Shown: positions 33,206-44,418 of the stretch, one piece after another
How positions within the stretch are numbered: the stretch's first letter is position 1
Layout of the letters: each line of letters starts with the position of its first letter
From: Montifringilla adamsi
Lineage: Eukaryota > Chordata > Aves > Passeriformes > Passeridae
Length of the DNA stretch: 64,000 nucleotides
Reading direction: 5' to 3'
NCBI GenBank assembly: GCA_017590115.1
Contig: JAGGNK010007115.1
Span: forward strand, 1,597,967-1,661,966
Translations under genes and position numbers: made by a program
The notes under the pieces: generated by a model
The model's input: only the letters and a program-made list of their open reading frames with translations
The model's database searches: none
What the model was told of the DNA's origin: nothing

Positions 33206-35105
33206 TCCCTGCAGGAATCCTGCTCTTCTTCCACTTCCCCAAAAGCATTTCCCCACGGTGACTTTCTGAGATTTCTCCTTTTCCTGCTTTTTGCACGAGT
33301 TCCTGGGTGGATTTTGGAGTGCAAGCAGTAGGGGACACTGTGGGAAAGGGAAAGCCGGGAGCTGTACCTGCAGGGCTCTCAGCAAAGCTCAGCCCCGAGG
33401 TAAAGCTGCTGCCAGAGCTCCCCTCATGGCCCGCTTTGTTATTCCTGTCTCCAAGGGAAACGGGAGAGAAACCATGGAAAACACCAAGGCCCATCGGGGC
33501 AGCTCTACCTCGCAGGGTTTCTGACCCCAGCTCATCAGGATTTAGAGGAAAACCACAGTTATTTCAGCCAAAAAAGCTTCTCAAAAGGATGACTCTCCCC
33601 CTCCTGCTCCTTCCATCTGCTCTCATCCATCAGGGATGGATGATGGAGACAGGGATGCTCCCTCCACTAACCCCAGTGCCACCTCCTGGGTTCTCAGGGA
33701 GGGACAGGGGACAGAGGCCACCGTGGGACTGAGGCCGTGGTGGTCCTGACACAACAGGGGACACGGTGAGCCCTGGAAGCAGGAGCCTGGCATGGTGTGG
33801 GGTGTGCCACACCAACCTCACCCACGTCCCAGGGAGAGCTGGCACCGTCCCCATCCCTGCCCGAGGCCTGGCTGTGTCCCCAAGGGTCACTCACTCCCAG
33901 TCTCCGTGTCCCCCAACAGCTCTGGGATGGGATTTGGGAAGGTGGTGCCACCCTGGGAATCCCTGGCTGGCACAGAGGAGCTCCCAAAAGGTGCCACAGC
34001 AGGGATCAAACACCACAAGTGACACCTTCAGCATCCTGGGTCTCCCTGGGCATCCCAGTGCTCGGGATGATGTTGAACATCATTTCCAGGAGAGCCTGGG
34101 AGATTCAGGAGCTCCTGGGTGCAAGCTGGGAAGCAGCAGGAGGATGGAAAGAGGAACCACCAGAAAGCCCAAGCTGGAGCTCGAGGAGGCCCCCAGACCT
34201 TGCAAGCCTGACTAAGAACCAGGAGGCTCCAGGAAGGTGGGATCGGCTCCCGTGGTCTCCAAATTGTTAATTAGCAGCTCTGTGCTCACCAGAGTTGGAC
34301 TTCTGGTCTGTAAAGTGTTTTTCTTGTAAAATTTACAACATGTCTGGCCCCAGTGAAGTCTGCGGTGAGAAATTTCCAGGCGGTGCAGCCCCCGCCCCCC
34401 TCCCCGGGCTGTGCTAACGACCCTGCTTAACTCATTACTCTGGAAAGTGATACCCTGGAAAAGGCAGGGAAAAGAGTCTGGGAGATCCTGGCTGTACCCA
34501 GGGAAGAGTCACTCCAAGGGGCTCCTCTGTCCGTGGATCCAGCAGGATCTGCACGGCCAGCGTGGAGGGATCTGAGTGTGCAGCACAGAGCCTGAACCAT
34601 CTGGGGCACTAATTACAGGAGAAAAAATAATGCAGGATAGATTGCTGGGAGGTGGGCTGGCCTGTTTTGGGGTCAGTTTTGGGGTTTGGATCTTCAATGA
34701 GCACGAGAAGCAGCTGGGAGTGATCCTGCACAGTGATGGATCCCTGGGCTGCTCCATCTCCATCATCTCCATCTCCATCCAGACATGGATCACAACTCCC
34801 TCGGCTGCTCCTGCCCTCCCTGGGGCCACACAGAGCCTGGGCTGCATCCATGCTGGGGTTACTGGGGAAGCAGTGACTGCACTGGCACTGCAGGGAGCCC
34901 CATCCCTGTCTGACCGTGCCCAGTGCAGCCCCCAGGGGAGGAACACACTTCCCTTCTCATCTCTGGAGAGTTCTCATTCTGTTCTAGCACAGAAAGCAAT
35001 TCAGGGACCGGAACACACACAAAAACCTCACAGCCAACCCAGCACAGCAGAGCTGAGGGGTCCCACAGTTACCCAGCCCTGAAGCCAAAGCCTGTCTGTG
35101 TTCAT

Positions 35106-35477
35106 GCATGGCCAACACAAGGCACCCTCTTGGTGCTTATCAAAGAAAAACTGCTCCAAAATAACAAAATACTGCTGTCCTCAGACTGCATTTAAAGCCC
35201 AGTGTTTGTTGGATCGTTCCTTGAAGCCGCTCCAAAAGTCTGTGGATGTAAAACCTGATGTGGAGCAGAGCTTGGGGTGCTCTGGGATGCAATGTGTGTT
35301 TTCCAGAGATGAGGATATTTATAAAAAAAACCTTCAGCTGCTTTCCTAAGAGCAGAGAGAGCCTCCAGCAGCAGGGCTGGTGCTCTGGGTGGTAACAGAG
35401 AGTGATGGAAACTTCAGGTTATGCATGAGCTGGAAGAGCTGAGGAAAAGGAACCCCATTTCTGGAGAAGGCAGGTTC
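35106..35477 (+). repeat. Inverted duplication, arm A (372 bp, no insertion)
   Basis: This segment, from gcatggccaacacaaggcac to gagaaggcaggttc, is the reverse complement of 37551-38317 apart from one large insertion in that arm. The few differences include a C/T change within cttggggtgctctgggatg and a one-base difference in an A-run. The arms are separated by a 2,073-bp spacer. The segment shows no coding signal of its own. Confidence 0.95.
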
Positions 35478-36629
35478 ACCCCAAGGACACCCCGTGCAGA
35501 TCCATGGAAATGTGAGGGGCAGCTCTCCAGCCACATCATCCTCAGCTGTCCCTACAGCTGGGACCAGCACCCAGAACCTCCCAAACTCCTATTTCAGGTA
35601 CAGCAGAGGGGACCAACAAAAGAACTTGGGGCACTTTTTTTTGCTAAACTTCGAATTCCTGATGGGTTTCAGCCTCATGCAGAGCTCAGGCAGACACTTT
35701 CCCCCTCTTTCCATGCCAGTCTCACCCCAAATGCCTCTTTGGGAAAGGGGTTTGCTCCTTCCCCCAGCCACATGTGAGGAGCTGAGCAGCACTGCTCTGG
35801 GACTCCCCTGCAGCTGCTGGCATCCCTGACCTCCCCACTCCGACACCTTCCCAGGGAATAAACACGGTGTTCTCACCTTGAACACATTCACTCATGTCCA
35901 GGAGAATTTAATAACTCTACAGGACTGAAACCCACAGCTCTGCTAAGGCAGGCACCAGCGAGCAGCCAGAGCAAAGCAGCCACAGTAGCAACCAAACCCT
36001 GCTGATAACAAAGCCAAGGGAACGTTATCATCCCCAAAAAAAAACCCCAAAACCCCCCGGCGCTACAGGGAACATGTTCCCAACTGAAATAATAATAATA
36101 AGGAGGCTTTTCCTTGAGCTTTAATTGGTCATTTAATGAAAAAGGGCTGGGGATTAGCGTGGTGTTTTATGGAATCTCGGGGCTGGCACGGGCACAGGAG
36201 GAGGTCAGGATGGGATGCACATGTGGGAACAGCTGGAAACTTGGCGCAGGAGCCCAGGGTTATTATTTCACGTGCTTGGGAGCCCTGAGTGGTTTCAGGT
36301 CGGAGTCAGTGGCTGCCAGAGGGGCAGGGCAGGTTCCATTTCCCCTGCTATGCTGTGAGGGGCTGGTTTTGTGTCACAGCTGAGCCACTGTGGCTGCGAC
36401 ACGGGAATTCTACCATGGAATTCTGGGCATTCTCACCCCATACCCACCCTGCTGTAGCTCAGCACCTTCAGCGTTGCTGTTCACAGAGTGTGAGCTGTCA
36501 GGAGGAACAATCTCTGTCAGAAAGGAGGCCACAGGTAATGGCACCCTTTGCTGTTTTATGGAATTCCAGCTCACCATCACTTGTTACCATCCTGCTGTCC
36601 AAGGAAGGGCCATGTCATTATCTCCAATA

Positions 36630-36850
36630 ACCTCATGGAATCCTGGAATGGTTTGGGTTGGAGGGACCCTAAAACCCACCCAGTGCCACCCCTGCCATGG
36701 CAGGGACACCTCCCACTGTCCCAGGCTGCTCCAAGCCCTGTCCAGCCTGGCCTTGGTCACTGCCAGGGACTCAGGGGCAGCCACAGCTGCTCTGGGAATT
36801 CCATCCCAGCCCCTCCCCAGTCTCACAAGGAAGAATTTTTTTCCTAATTT
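36630..36850 (-). mobile_element. CR1 LINE 3' region, inside the inverted-repeat spacer
   Basis: Nearly complete antisense CR1 tail: ctggaatggtttgggttgga, 'ccacccctgccatggcaggg', 'caggctgctccaagccctgt', 'cagccacagctgctctggga' and gaatttttttcctaatttc. Confidence 0.93.
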
Positions 36851-37550
36851 CATCCCTTCTTTCTGTGAGTTTCCCAAAGCCATATCTCCAGCCCAATGTG
36901 CATTACTCACTAAAAGCCGCCCCTCAATCCATCCCATCAGCCAATCCTTGGGAAAGCAGCTGCTCCCTGAAGGAGGCAGGAATAAAAGGCTGCATGAGAG
37001 AGCAGAGCAAGACTTTGGGAATCAGCTCCTGGATCCCACCTATGCAGGGAAAGGCCACACCTGGCACGGCTCCTGTGTCCCCTCTGGCTCGGGGATGAAA
37101 AGTCCCTTTGTTCCAGGGTGGGGTCTGGCAGTGGCCACTGGGCAGGAACCTCTCCCCAAGCCAAGGTCTCCCTCTGGATTTATCCAGGGCACGACAGGAT
37201 ATCTGCTTTGGCATTCTGGGCACTTCCCTGGCACTGCTGCTGCAGGAGGCGAGGCTGCCTGGAATTCTGCATGGCCACAGGGAGACAATGACAAAAAAAT
37301 GATCCCAGGGAGAAGGAGGAAACAAAACTTCCCTGTGCACAGGGAGCAGAATGCTGCAGGGGAATGAGCTGAGCCCGTGTGTGGAGAGGGGGAAGGAAGG
37401 AAATGGAGAAGGCTGAGCTGGGTGCAGGGAGCACTGAGGGTTGGTGGTGACACCCACACCTCCTCCCCCGGGCAGATTTTCCCTCTGAGCACCTTCTGGC
37501 TGCAAGGCTGAGATAACAGGAGGCTCAAATGAAATATCTGACAAGAATAT

Positions 37551-38317
37551 GAACCTCCCTTCTCCAGAAATGGGGTTCCTTTTCCTCAGCTCTTCCAGCT
37601 CATGCATAACCTGAAGTTTCCATCACTCTCTCTTATGGTTGTGCTTGAGGGTGCCAGGATGAGGGAAGAGAGGAGAACCTTGACTCCACGTTTCAGAAGG
37701 CTGATTTATTATACTATGATATATATTATATTAAAATGCTATACTAAAACTATACTAAAAGAAATAGAAATAAAAGGTTCCATCAGAAAGCTGGAAAGGA
37801 CAGGAGAGGAATGACAACTAAAGCTCATGACTCCCAGTGAGTCTGAGCCAGCTGACTGTGATTGGCCATTAATTAGAAACAACTAACATGGACTAATTAC
37901 ACATGCACCTGTTGCATTCTACAGCAGCAGACAGTTAATTGTTTCTATTTCTTTCCTGAGGCTTTTCAGCTCTTCAGTAGAAAATCCTGGCAAAAGGATT
38001 TTTCAGAAATTATCATGGCTACATTCTGTTACGACCCAGAGCACCAGCCCTGCTGCTGGAGGCTCTCTCTGCTCTTAGGAAAGCAGCTAAAGGTTTTTTT
38101 ATAAATATCCTCATCTCTGGAAAACACACATTGCATCCCAAAGCACCCCAAGCTCTGTTCCACATCAGGTTTTACATCCACAGACTTTTGGAGCGGCTTC
38201 AAGGAACGATCCAACAAACACTGGGCTTTAAATGCAGTCTGAGGACAGCAGTATTTTGTTATTTTGGAGCAGTTTTTCTTTGATAAGCACCAAGAGGGTG
38301 CCTTGTGTTGGCCATGC
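37551..38317 (-). repeat. Inverted duplication, arm B, interrupted by an LTR
   Basis: Reverse-complement copy of 35106-35477. Homology runs through 37551-37635, stops at an insertion of about 395 bp, and resumes at about 38025-38317. The uninterrupted arm gives the empty-site sequence cactctctgttaccaccc, so the inserted unit and its target are directly readable. Confidence 0.95.
37636..38024. mobile_element. Solo LTR of an endogenous retrovirus
   Basis: An insertion of about 389 bp lies between tctctta and tctgtta. These look like an imperfect 7-bp target duplication (tctgtta in the empty site). The body contains a tatatattatattaaaatg block, ctgtgattggccattaatta and cacctgttgcattctacagcagcag. 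I recognise this wording from abundant passerine ERV LTRs. No internal retroviral sequence is present, so it is a solo LTR. The family name was not verified. Confidence 0.8.
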
Positions 38318-38794
38318 AGCCCCCAAACAGAATAAATACCCTTCAGGCCACAATAAGGAAGGGAAAAGCCTTTCCCTTGCATTTTTCCTTTTCCACTGGT
38401 GGACAACAACCCTTTGGGGCAATAAACATCCAACTTCTGTGGAATCCATGACAGCCCAGCAGCAGCAGAACTCACCAGCTGAAAGCCCCAAAAGTACGAG
38501 CAGTATTTGGTTTTCTGGTTGTTATTGATCAGCAATGCTGAACCCAGGAATTGGAATGATTTTTGTACCAGCCCAGCTCAGTGTTGGGCTATTCCTGAAA
38601 TTCCACCATAAACCAGAAGTCAAATAATTACAGGAGGCTTGGCATCAGTAGCTGCAGCACAGATAAGCCTTTAACAATAAACCAGCATGTTTGTGCACTA
38701 ACACATGGAAGTGTCAAGGGGAAAAAAGTTATTCCTAATGCTCAACCTCAATTTTGTGGGATTAAATCATATTCTACTATTTCAGCTTTATCTG

Positions 38795-38878
38795 AGGGTG
38801 GGGAGGTGCTGGCACAGCGTGCCCAGAGGAGCTGTGGCTGCCCCTGGATCTCTGACAGTGCCCAAGGCCAGGTTGGAG
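38795..38878 (+). mobile_element. CR1 LINE fragment
   Basis: 'agaggagctgtggctgcccc' and 'tgacagtgcccaaggccagg' match the sense CR1 3' region. Truncated at both ends. Confidence 0.75.
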
Positions 38879-39493
38879 GCAACTTCCCAGTGAATCCTGG
38901 AGCCAATCCAGGCTGGGAAGTTCCTGGGGGATCCCGGGGTCGTTTGTCAGGTGCTGATGAGGTGCAAAGAGGAGCCTGTCAGGAGCAGCACAAGGGATGG
39001 GAAATATCCTTCCCTGAAGCCCGGGGCTTTTCCACAGCCTGTCAGAGCTGGGAATGTCAGCCCTGTCCCTGGCCACTGCCAGGGAGGTGCAGACAGCCCT
39101 GGGGGAACGGGAGAGTGGTGCCAGAGAAACATCCCAGAACTTCTGGAAACAAATTAAATCTAATCCAGAGGCTGAACTCGCTCCTTTATGGACTCTGTAA
39201 ACTCCCACACGGGTTTTGCACAACTCCTCTGGCTTCACGAGCTCCTCCTGGGCTTTCAGCTCCTGCTTCTCCTCCTTTCTGCTGCTCTGGGGGACTCCAG
39301 GTCCAAAGAACAGCCAGGAATTTCTGTGGCTGTGTGGGACGAGCAGCCCAGGGAGGCAGCTGGCAGCAGATCCGCAGCTCTCAGTGCTCCAGCCGAGCAG
39401 TGGCCATTCCAAACGGGATTTACTTCCATGCTTAAGCAGGTATTTACATGCCTGAGCATCCCAGCTCACTGCCCTGCCCGGGCAGCTCGCCTT

Positions 39494-39978
39494 CCCACTG
39501 TTTTCCACAAGAGTTACCTCCATTCCACTGTTCTCCTCAGCAGTTACCCCCATTCCCACTGTTCTCCACAGCAGTTACCCCCATTCCACTGTTCTCCACA
39601 AGTTACCCCCATTCCCACTGTTCTCCACAAGAGTTACCCCACTTCCCACTGTTCTCCACAGCAGTTACCCCCCTTCCCCACTGTTCTCCACAGCAGTTAC
39701 CCCCATTCCCACTGCTTTCCACAACAGTTATCTCCATTCCCACTCTTTCCACAGCAGTTACCCCCATTCCACTGTTCTCCACAAGTTATCCCCATTCTCC
39801 ACAGCAGTTACCCCCTTTCCCACTGTTTTCCACAAGAGTTACCCACATTCCCACTGTTCTCCACAAGTTACCCCCATTCCCACTGTTCTCCACAGCAGTT
39901 ACCCCCATTCCCCTGTTCTCCACCAGTTACCCCCATTCCCACTGTTCTCCACAACAGTTATCTCCATTCCCACTTTCC
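39494..39978. repeat. Minisatellite, about 29-32-bp units
   Basis: About sixteen units of the type ccactgttctccacagcagt followed by tacccccattc, with slippage variants (acaagttacc, ctttccacaaca). Small indels shift the frame from unit to unit. Open plus-strand frames over it are artefacts of repeat composition. Confidence 0.95.
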
Positions 39979-40089
39979 AGCCAGAGCAAAGAGACCTTCA
40001 ACACTAATTGCTGCTAATTAGCTGCTGTGGACACACCTCGAGAGACCAACACTCCCAAGTGTTAAAATGGGAACGCTTGGGGGAAGATT

Positions 40090-40250
40090 TCAGTGAATTA
40101 AACACTAAAAAAAAATGGATTAAACACTAATAATAATAAACACTGATCATAGTGAATGACACAGTAATAAGAATGAATTAAACACTAATAATAATGAATT
40201 AAACACTACAAATAATGAATTAAACACTAATAACATTGAATTTAACAGTA
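40090..40250. repeat. AT-rich tandem repeat, gaattaaacactaataata units
   Basis: Units of about 20-24 bases built on tgaattaaacactaataata recur about seven times with variants (acactgatcatagtgaatga). The degeneracy suggests an older array than the GC-rich minisatellites. Confidence 0.85.
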
Positions 40251-41269
40251 AGGATGCAAAGAGGCTGGGTTATTTCCTCTTCCTCCTCCCAGGTACACCA
40301 GCACCCCTCGGCACAGCAGCACCCGTGTCTCATCCTTCAGCTTTAAACCTCAGATCTCTTTTATTTGAAACCTTCAGGACATTTCTGCCCTGGGCAGAGC
40401 CTTTTTCACACCTCAGACACAACCTGGGCCTGGGGCAGCTGATTTCTCCCCACTCAGAGCCCTCCCAAAACACAGCCTGACTTCAATCCCCAGCTCCATC
40501 CACCCCCTGCACCTTTCCCTAATTCCAGGCCCTGCTCCTGGCTGCAGTTTGGACCTTGGCTGTGATTTTCCTGAGGGATAAGCAGCCCTAATGCAGATTA
40601 AATGAAATTCCAGCACACACAAACCAGCAGGGTAAATATCAAACCATGGCCTGATGTCAGGGCCCAGGAATCCCAAAGGCTCTGAAATGAAAATACCACA
40701 GGGACAGCAAACCCAGGAGCTTGTGACAGGGGGAAGAAGATATTCCAGGAGAGGATGCAGGGACAAAGAGAAAAGCCTGGGGTACTCTGAGATGGGTTTT
40801 CCCCCTGCCACTGCTGTCAGTCAGTTCTGGAAAACTCAGCCCATGTCACATGGGTAAGATTTGCAAAATAAGCTAAACAAGAATTAACCTTCAACTTCCC
40901 CCCCCTTATTTAATTTCTGGCTGTCACCTGTTTGCTGATATCACATGAGGAAAATATTTGGAGGGACCAATGTCCATGTGTGGGCAGGTGGGGAATGGGA
41001 GCTGCTGTCTCCAGGGCTGTCCCCAACAGGGATTCTTGGTATTGCTAAGAAACCCTTAAAAAAACCCTCACATAAAATTGCCAAGAGTTTCATTACAGTA
41101 GCACAGTCCTTTAGGAACACAACCTTTGTTCTTGCTTTTTTTCTTTTTTTTTTAAACATAATTAACTCAGCCACTGCTTCCAGCACTCCCCTGTGATCCC
41201 AACACGTAGTAAATCCATGTAATTGGTTTTTCCTGGTCAAGGAAGGCCCAGGCTTTCAGAGGCACCTAC

Positions 41270-41453
41270 CTGGAAGGCAGCAAACCACATGAGCCAGTCG
41301 AGGCGATAGTGGTAGGGGGAGATGAGGCACGGCCTCCTCCTCAAGTCCCCGGGCTTGCACTTGAACTCAAACTCCTCCCAGACTGCTGTGGGGTCATTGG
41401 GATCCAGGCTGGACGTTCCCTGAAGGATGACTTCTGTCCTCTCCTTGGTGATG
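41270..41453 (-). CDS. LMF1: LMF1 coding exon with the FEFKCKPGD and DWLMWFAAFQ blocks
   Basis: A 184-base exon: one base completing a Ser codon plus 61 codons, ending exactly at CAG before donor gtaggt. The acceptor is ctgtaccccacag. Encoded blocks in order are ITKERTEVILQGTSS, VWEEFEFKCKPGDLRRRP and CLISPYHYRLDWLMWFAAFQ, among the most conserved parts of LMF1. In this family the segment belongs to the lumenal DUF1222 region, and human truncations in the C-terminal half (for example Y439X and W464X) abolish lipase maturation. The FKCKPGD block has a Cys that is typical of the family, with a second Cys in PCLIS. The frame is intact. A CR1 lies only about 40 bases from the acceptor. Confidence 0.97.
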
Positions 41454-41494
41454 CTGTGGGGTACAGCAGGATGTTGTTATTTGGCTCAAATCGT

Positions 41495-41672
41495 GGAAAA
41501 TCATAAAACCACAGAAAGGTTTGAGTGGGAAAAGCCCATCCAGTTCCAACCCCAACACCTTCCACTGTCCCAGGCTGCTCCAAGCCCTGTCCAGCCTGGC
41601 CATGGACACTGCCAGGGATCCAGGGGCAGCCCCAGCTGCTCTGGGAATCTGTGCCAGGAAGGAAGGAGAAGG
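41495..41672 (-). mobile_element. LMF1: CR1 LINE 3' region adjoining an LMF1 splice acceptor
   Basis: Antisense CR1 on the plus strand ('catccagttccaaccccaac', 'caggctgctccaagccctgt', 'cagctgctctgggaatctgt'), thus in the same orientation as LMF1. Its 3' tail ends about 40 bases before the acceptor of the exon at 41270-41453. Confidence 0.92.
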
Positions 41673-43190
41673 ATTTCTCCCCATATCTCAGCTAAAAGCT
41701 CTGGTTCTTGAGAGCCCACAAGTCACTGGCCTGGAGGCACAGTTGGATCCTGGCATCCAGAGAACCTCTGGATCCTGGCACCTCTCTCTCTCCAGCAGCA
41801 AAGTGAAATTCCATGCTCTTCCTTTCACCACCTGCAGCTGTAGCAGCCCAAGGGCTAGCTGGGATCCATAAAGATGATTCCTAGAGGACAGGTGGGGCTG
41901 TGGATCAGAGCTGCTCATGAGTACTCCCACGTGGCTCAGCTGCAATCCCATCATGGAGAAGTGGGAATGGCCAACTCCAGGCCATGGAAACACCACCCTG
42001 GAGTCCTGGCTGAGCTGTCAGAGACACCCACCTGCCCCAGGAGCTGCTTTCCATACTGAGCACAGAGCTACAGAAACCTGCCTGGCAAAGCTCTGCAGCT
42101 ACAACACCCTTTGGATTTTCTTCTACTTTGATTTTGCCTCCTCCAGCCCAAGAAACTGAAAATTTGGGAACACACAACCTCCACCTTCTGCCCCGATGGG
42201 TCCCAGGGAGAGATGCTCCCAACCTAAGGAATGCTGAGCATCTCCTCTTATAATTGTTGCCTCCATTGAGGAGATCTGTGCATTCTCCAGCCAAGTTCCA
42301 TTTTATCCCCTGGGCTCAGCTCTGAGCTGTGGCCAGCTGCCCAAGGCTCAGGAACACCCTGTAAATCAGGGACACCAAATTACCAATAAAAGGCTGCTCC
42401 TACTGTGTGATCCCAAACCTGTCAGCTTTCACATCATCCCAGGTTCATTATAAGCTGCAATCCTCTTTTTATTGGTTTACATAGGCTGGAATTACCAACA
42501 TATTACAGCAGCATTTCAGCACATGCTCTGTAGGGTCTGGTAACTGCTGAAATGGAAACCAAAGGCTGGAGAAGAAAAAGGACAACAACCCAAAGAAAAC
42601 AATCTCCTGGAGCTTCACCACTCCAGCCTTCAAAGAAGTTCAGGGCTTATTTCTCTCTCTCTCTCTCAAAAAAAAAAAAAGAGAAAATTTTGGCATTTTC
42701 CACAAGTGTTGATGTTTTTAGTATTTTTCTAGTTTTTTTCTGTCCACAGAAATTTCTGCTATTTGAAAAACTGAGGAAAAATTATATTCATTTGATATGT
42801 CCTCAGCATCTCCAATGCTTGTGGTGGGACTCGTTCCTCCCCTTCACTGAGGAGGCCAGACCTTTAACAGCCAAACTGCTTCACCTTCTGCAAAATATAT
42901 TTATATTTATGATTGTATTTATATTATAGTGATATTTATATTTATATACATATACAATGAATTTCCCAAGCCACTCACTGGAAAAATCTGCTACCAAGAG
43001 CTGCTGTGGATGCTTCCAGGAGGGAGAGCAAAGGAGTGCAGGGGAAGAGAAGCTCACCAGAAATAAACAAGGCTGGGGATGGTGAAGATATCCTGGGTGA
43101 ACTCTCCTATGGATATTTTCATCCTGCTCTCACATTTGCTATGTCGATGGAATGAGCTGACTCATAGACAGCTCAGAGAAAATAAATGCA

Positions 43191-43500
43191 GTGGGAAAGA
43201 AACCTGCTCCTTTTCTCTTTATTTCTCCTAAACAGATAATCCATAAATTGGAATTTAGTGGGAAAGAAACCTGTTCCTTTTCTCCTTATTTCTCCTAAAC
43301 AGATAATCCATAAATTGCAATTTAGTGGGAAAGAAACCTGTTCCTTTTCTCCTTATTTCTCCTAAACAGATAATCCATAAACTGCAACTTAGTGGGAAAG
43401 GAACCTGCCCCTTTTCTCCATCTCTCTCATAAACAGACACATCATACACTGTATTTCACAGGGAAAGAAACCTGCTCCTTCTCTCCATCTCTCTCATATT
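43191..43500. repeat. Tandem repeat, 67-bp unit, about 4.6 copies
   Basis: gtgggaaagaaacctgctcc recurs at 43191, 43258, 43325, 43392 and about 43459, a constant 67-bp period. Each copy contains ttatttctcctaaacagata and atccataaattgcaattta. The copies are 85-95 percent alike by eye. It sits in an LMF1 intron close to a donor site. Confidence 0.95.
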
Positions 43501-43608
43501 CCAGGCCTACTGGAAGGATTTCTCTTTAGGTTTAAGGCACACAGCAGGTCTGGCTCTGGAACACCCTGGAGGGAGCTCTGGGATGTGCCACTGAAGGCCC
43601 ACAGGTAC

Positions 43609-43762
43609 CTCCCAAAGGCTCCGTAGGTGTTGACGATCCTGAGGGGGTTGAAGGAGGTGTTCATGACCTGTCTGGAGCTGAGCAGGTTCAGCACCACCGG
43701 GATGCTCAGGTAGGTGATGAGGAGGCCCAAGGAGATGTTCAGCACTCTGCGGACACAGGAGC
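43609..43762 (-). CDS. LMF1: LMF1 coding exon with a membrane segment and the NLLSSRQVMNTSFNP block
   Basis: A 154-base exon: two bases completing a Gly codon, 50 whole codons, then AG of a split Ser codon before donor gtacct. The product SCVRRVLNISLGLLITYLSIP starts a hydrophobic, probably membrane-spanning stretch. It is followed by VVLNLLSSRQVMNTSFNP and RIVNTYGAFG, which are near-invariant in LMF1. Two N-glycosylation sequons, NIS and NTS, are present. Two AG dinucleotides could serve as acceptor. The outer one (cccccacag before GCTCCTG) is chosen because it alone keeps phase with the upstream exon and restores the family's G-S-x-V-R-R motif. No frameshift or stop. Confidence 0.96.
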
Positions 43763-43915
43763 CTGTGGGGGACACCAAACCAGAGCACAGGGAGGTGATT
43801 TCACTGCTCTGCTCCCATCCCCATCCCCATTCCCATTCCTGCTGAGTCTTTGCTTTTTTTTGCCAAGGTTGTTTTAAATGCACGAGTCAAGATTTCTTGT
43901 TGGGACTCAGATGTT

Positions 43916-44418
43916 TGTCAGTTCTTATCCATGTCACAGTCTCACAAACGCTGAGTTCTGCAGCACTTCACTCTAACAAACTAAAAATGGAGCCCCATCT
44001 CTCTCTCTACAAGGCCTTTTAAGGATGAACTATCCAGTTAAGAAAGGACACCTAAATTATTTTCACTTTTAACCCAATAACCAACCACCTGTGCCCCTCA
44101 ATGGGGACTTTTTTATCCAATTACACAAAGCAACCCAAACTCATGGAGAAGAAGGTGAAGAAGAAGGACCAGCCTCTGCCCTAAAACCTCCATCTTGCTT
44201 TATATATATATATTGCTACATTCTATACCCTTAAACTCTGAGTTTTCCACCCTGTGATATCACACACTTCTATTCAAACTCTACACCCACAATCCCAGTT
44301 CTATCATTCCATATTTGAAGCTTCTCCAGGGCCTCAGGTTAAATGCAGTGTTCTCCTGGGGGTCAGTGCCTGCCAGCACAGAAAGCCTGAAATTCCCAGC
44401 AGCCAGGGTTCCAGCACA
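43916..44418 (+). mobile_element. Probable LTR of an endogenous retrovirus
   Basis: About 500 bases beginning tgtcagttcttatccatgtc and ending ggttccagcaca, giving TG...CA termini. Inside are ttaacccaataaccaaccac, a TATA-like ctttatatatatatattgct and ctgtgatatcacacacttct. I recognise the wording as an LTR frequent in passerine genomes. A target-site duplication is not visible, and the right edge is masked by the satellite array. The boundaries are therefore approximate. Confidence 0.6.

Larger units (their letters stand above)
32608..41269 (-). other. LMF1: LMF1 intron (8,662 bp)
   Basis: Donor gtaggt at 41269 and acceptor cccgccag at 32608 on the minus strand. The intron holds CR1 fragments, the inverted duplication at 35106-38317 with its LTR, the minisatellite at 39494-39978 and an AT-rich tract at 40090-40250. 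No other coding exon was recognised. The stretch 33206-35105 shows no named repeat. Confidence 0.85.
41454..43608 (-). other. LMF1: LMF1 intron (2,155 bp)
   Basis: Donor gtacct at 43608 and acceptor ending ccccacag at 41454 on the minus strand. It contains a CR1 next to the acceptor, an AT-rich tract at about 42890-42960 and the 67-bp tandem repeat at 43191-43500, 109 bases from the donor. No coding exon lies within. Confidence 0.85.

Noticed and set aside
36390..37367. 325-codon plus-strand open frame
   Set aside because: Much of it is the translation of an antisense CR1 tail (36630-36850). No domain is recognised.
38029..38535. 168-codon minus-strand open frame with many Lys/Cys residues
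   Set aside because: Most of it lies in the duplicated arm. The other arm is not open over the same length and no protein family is recognised.
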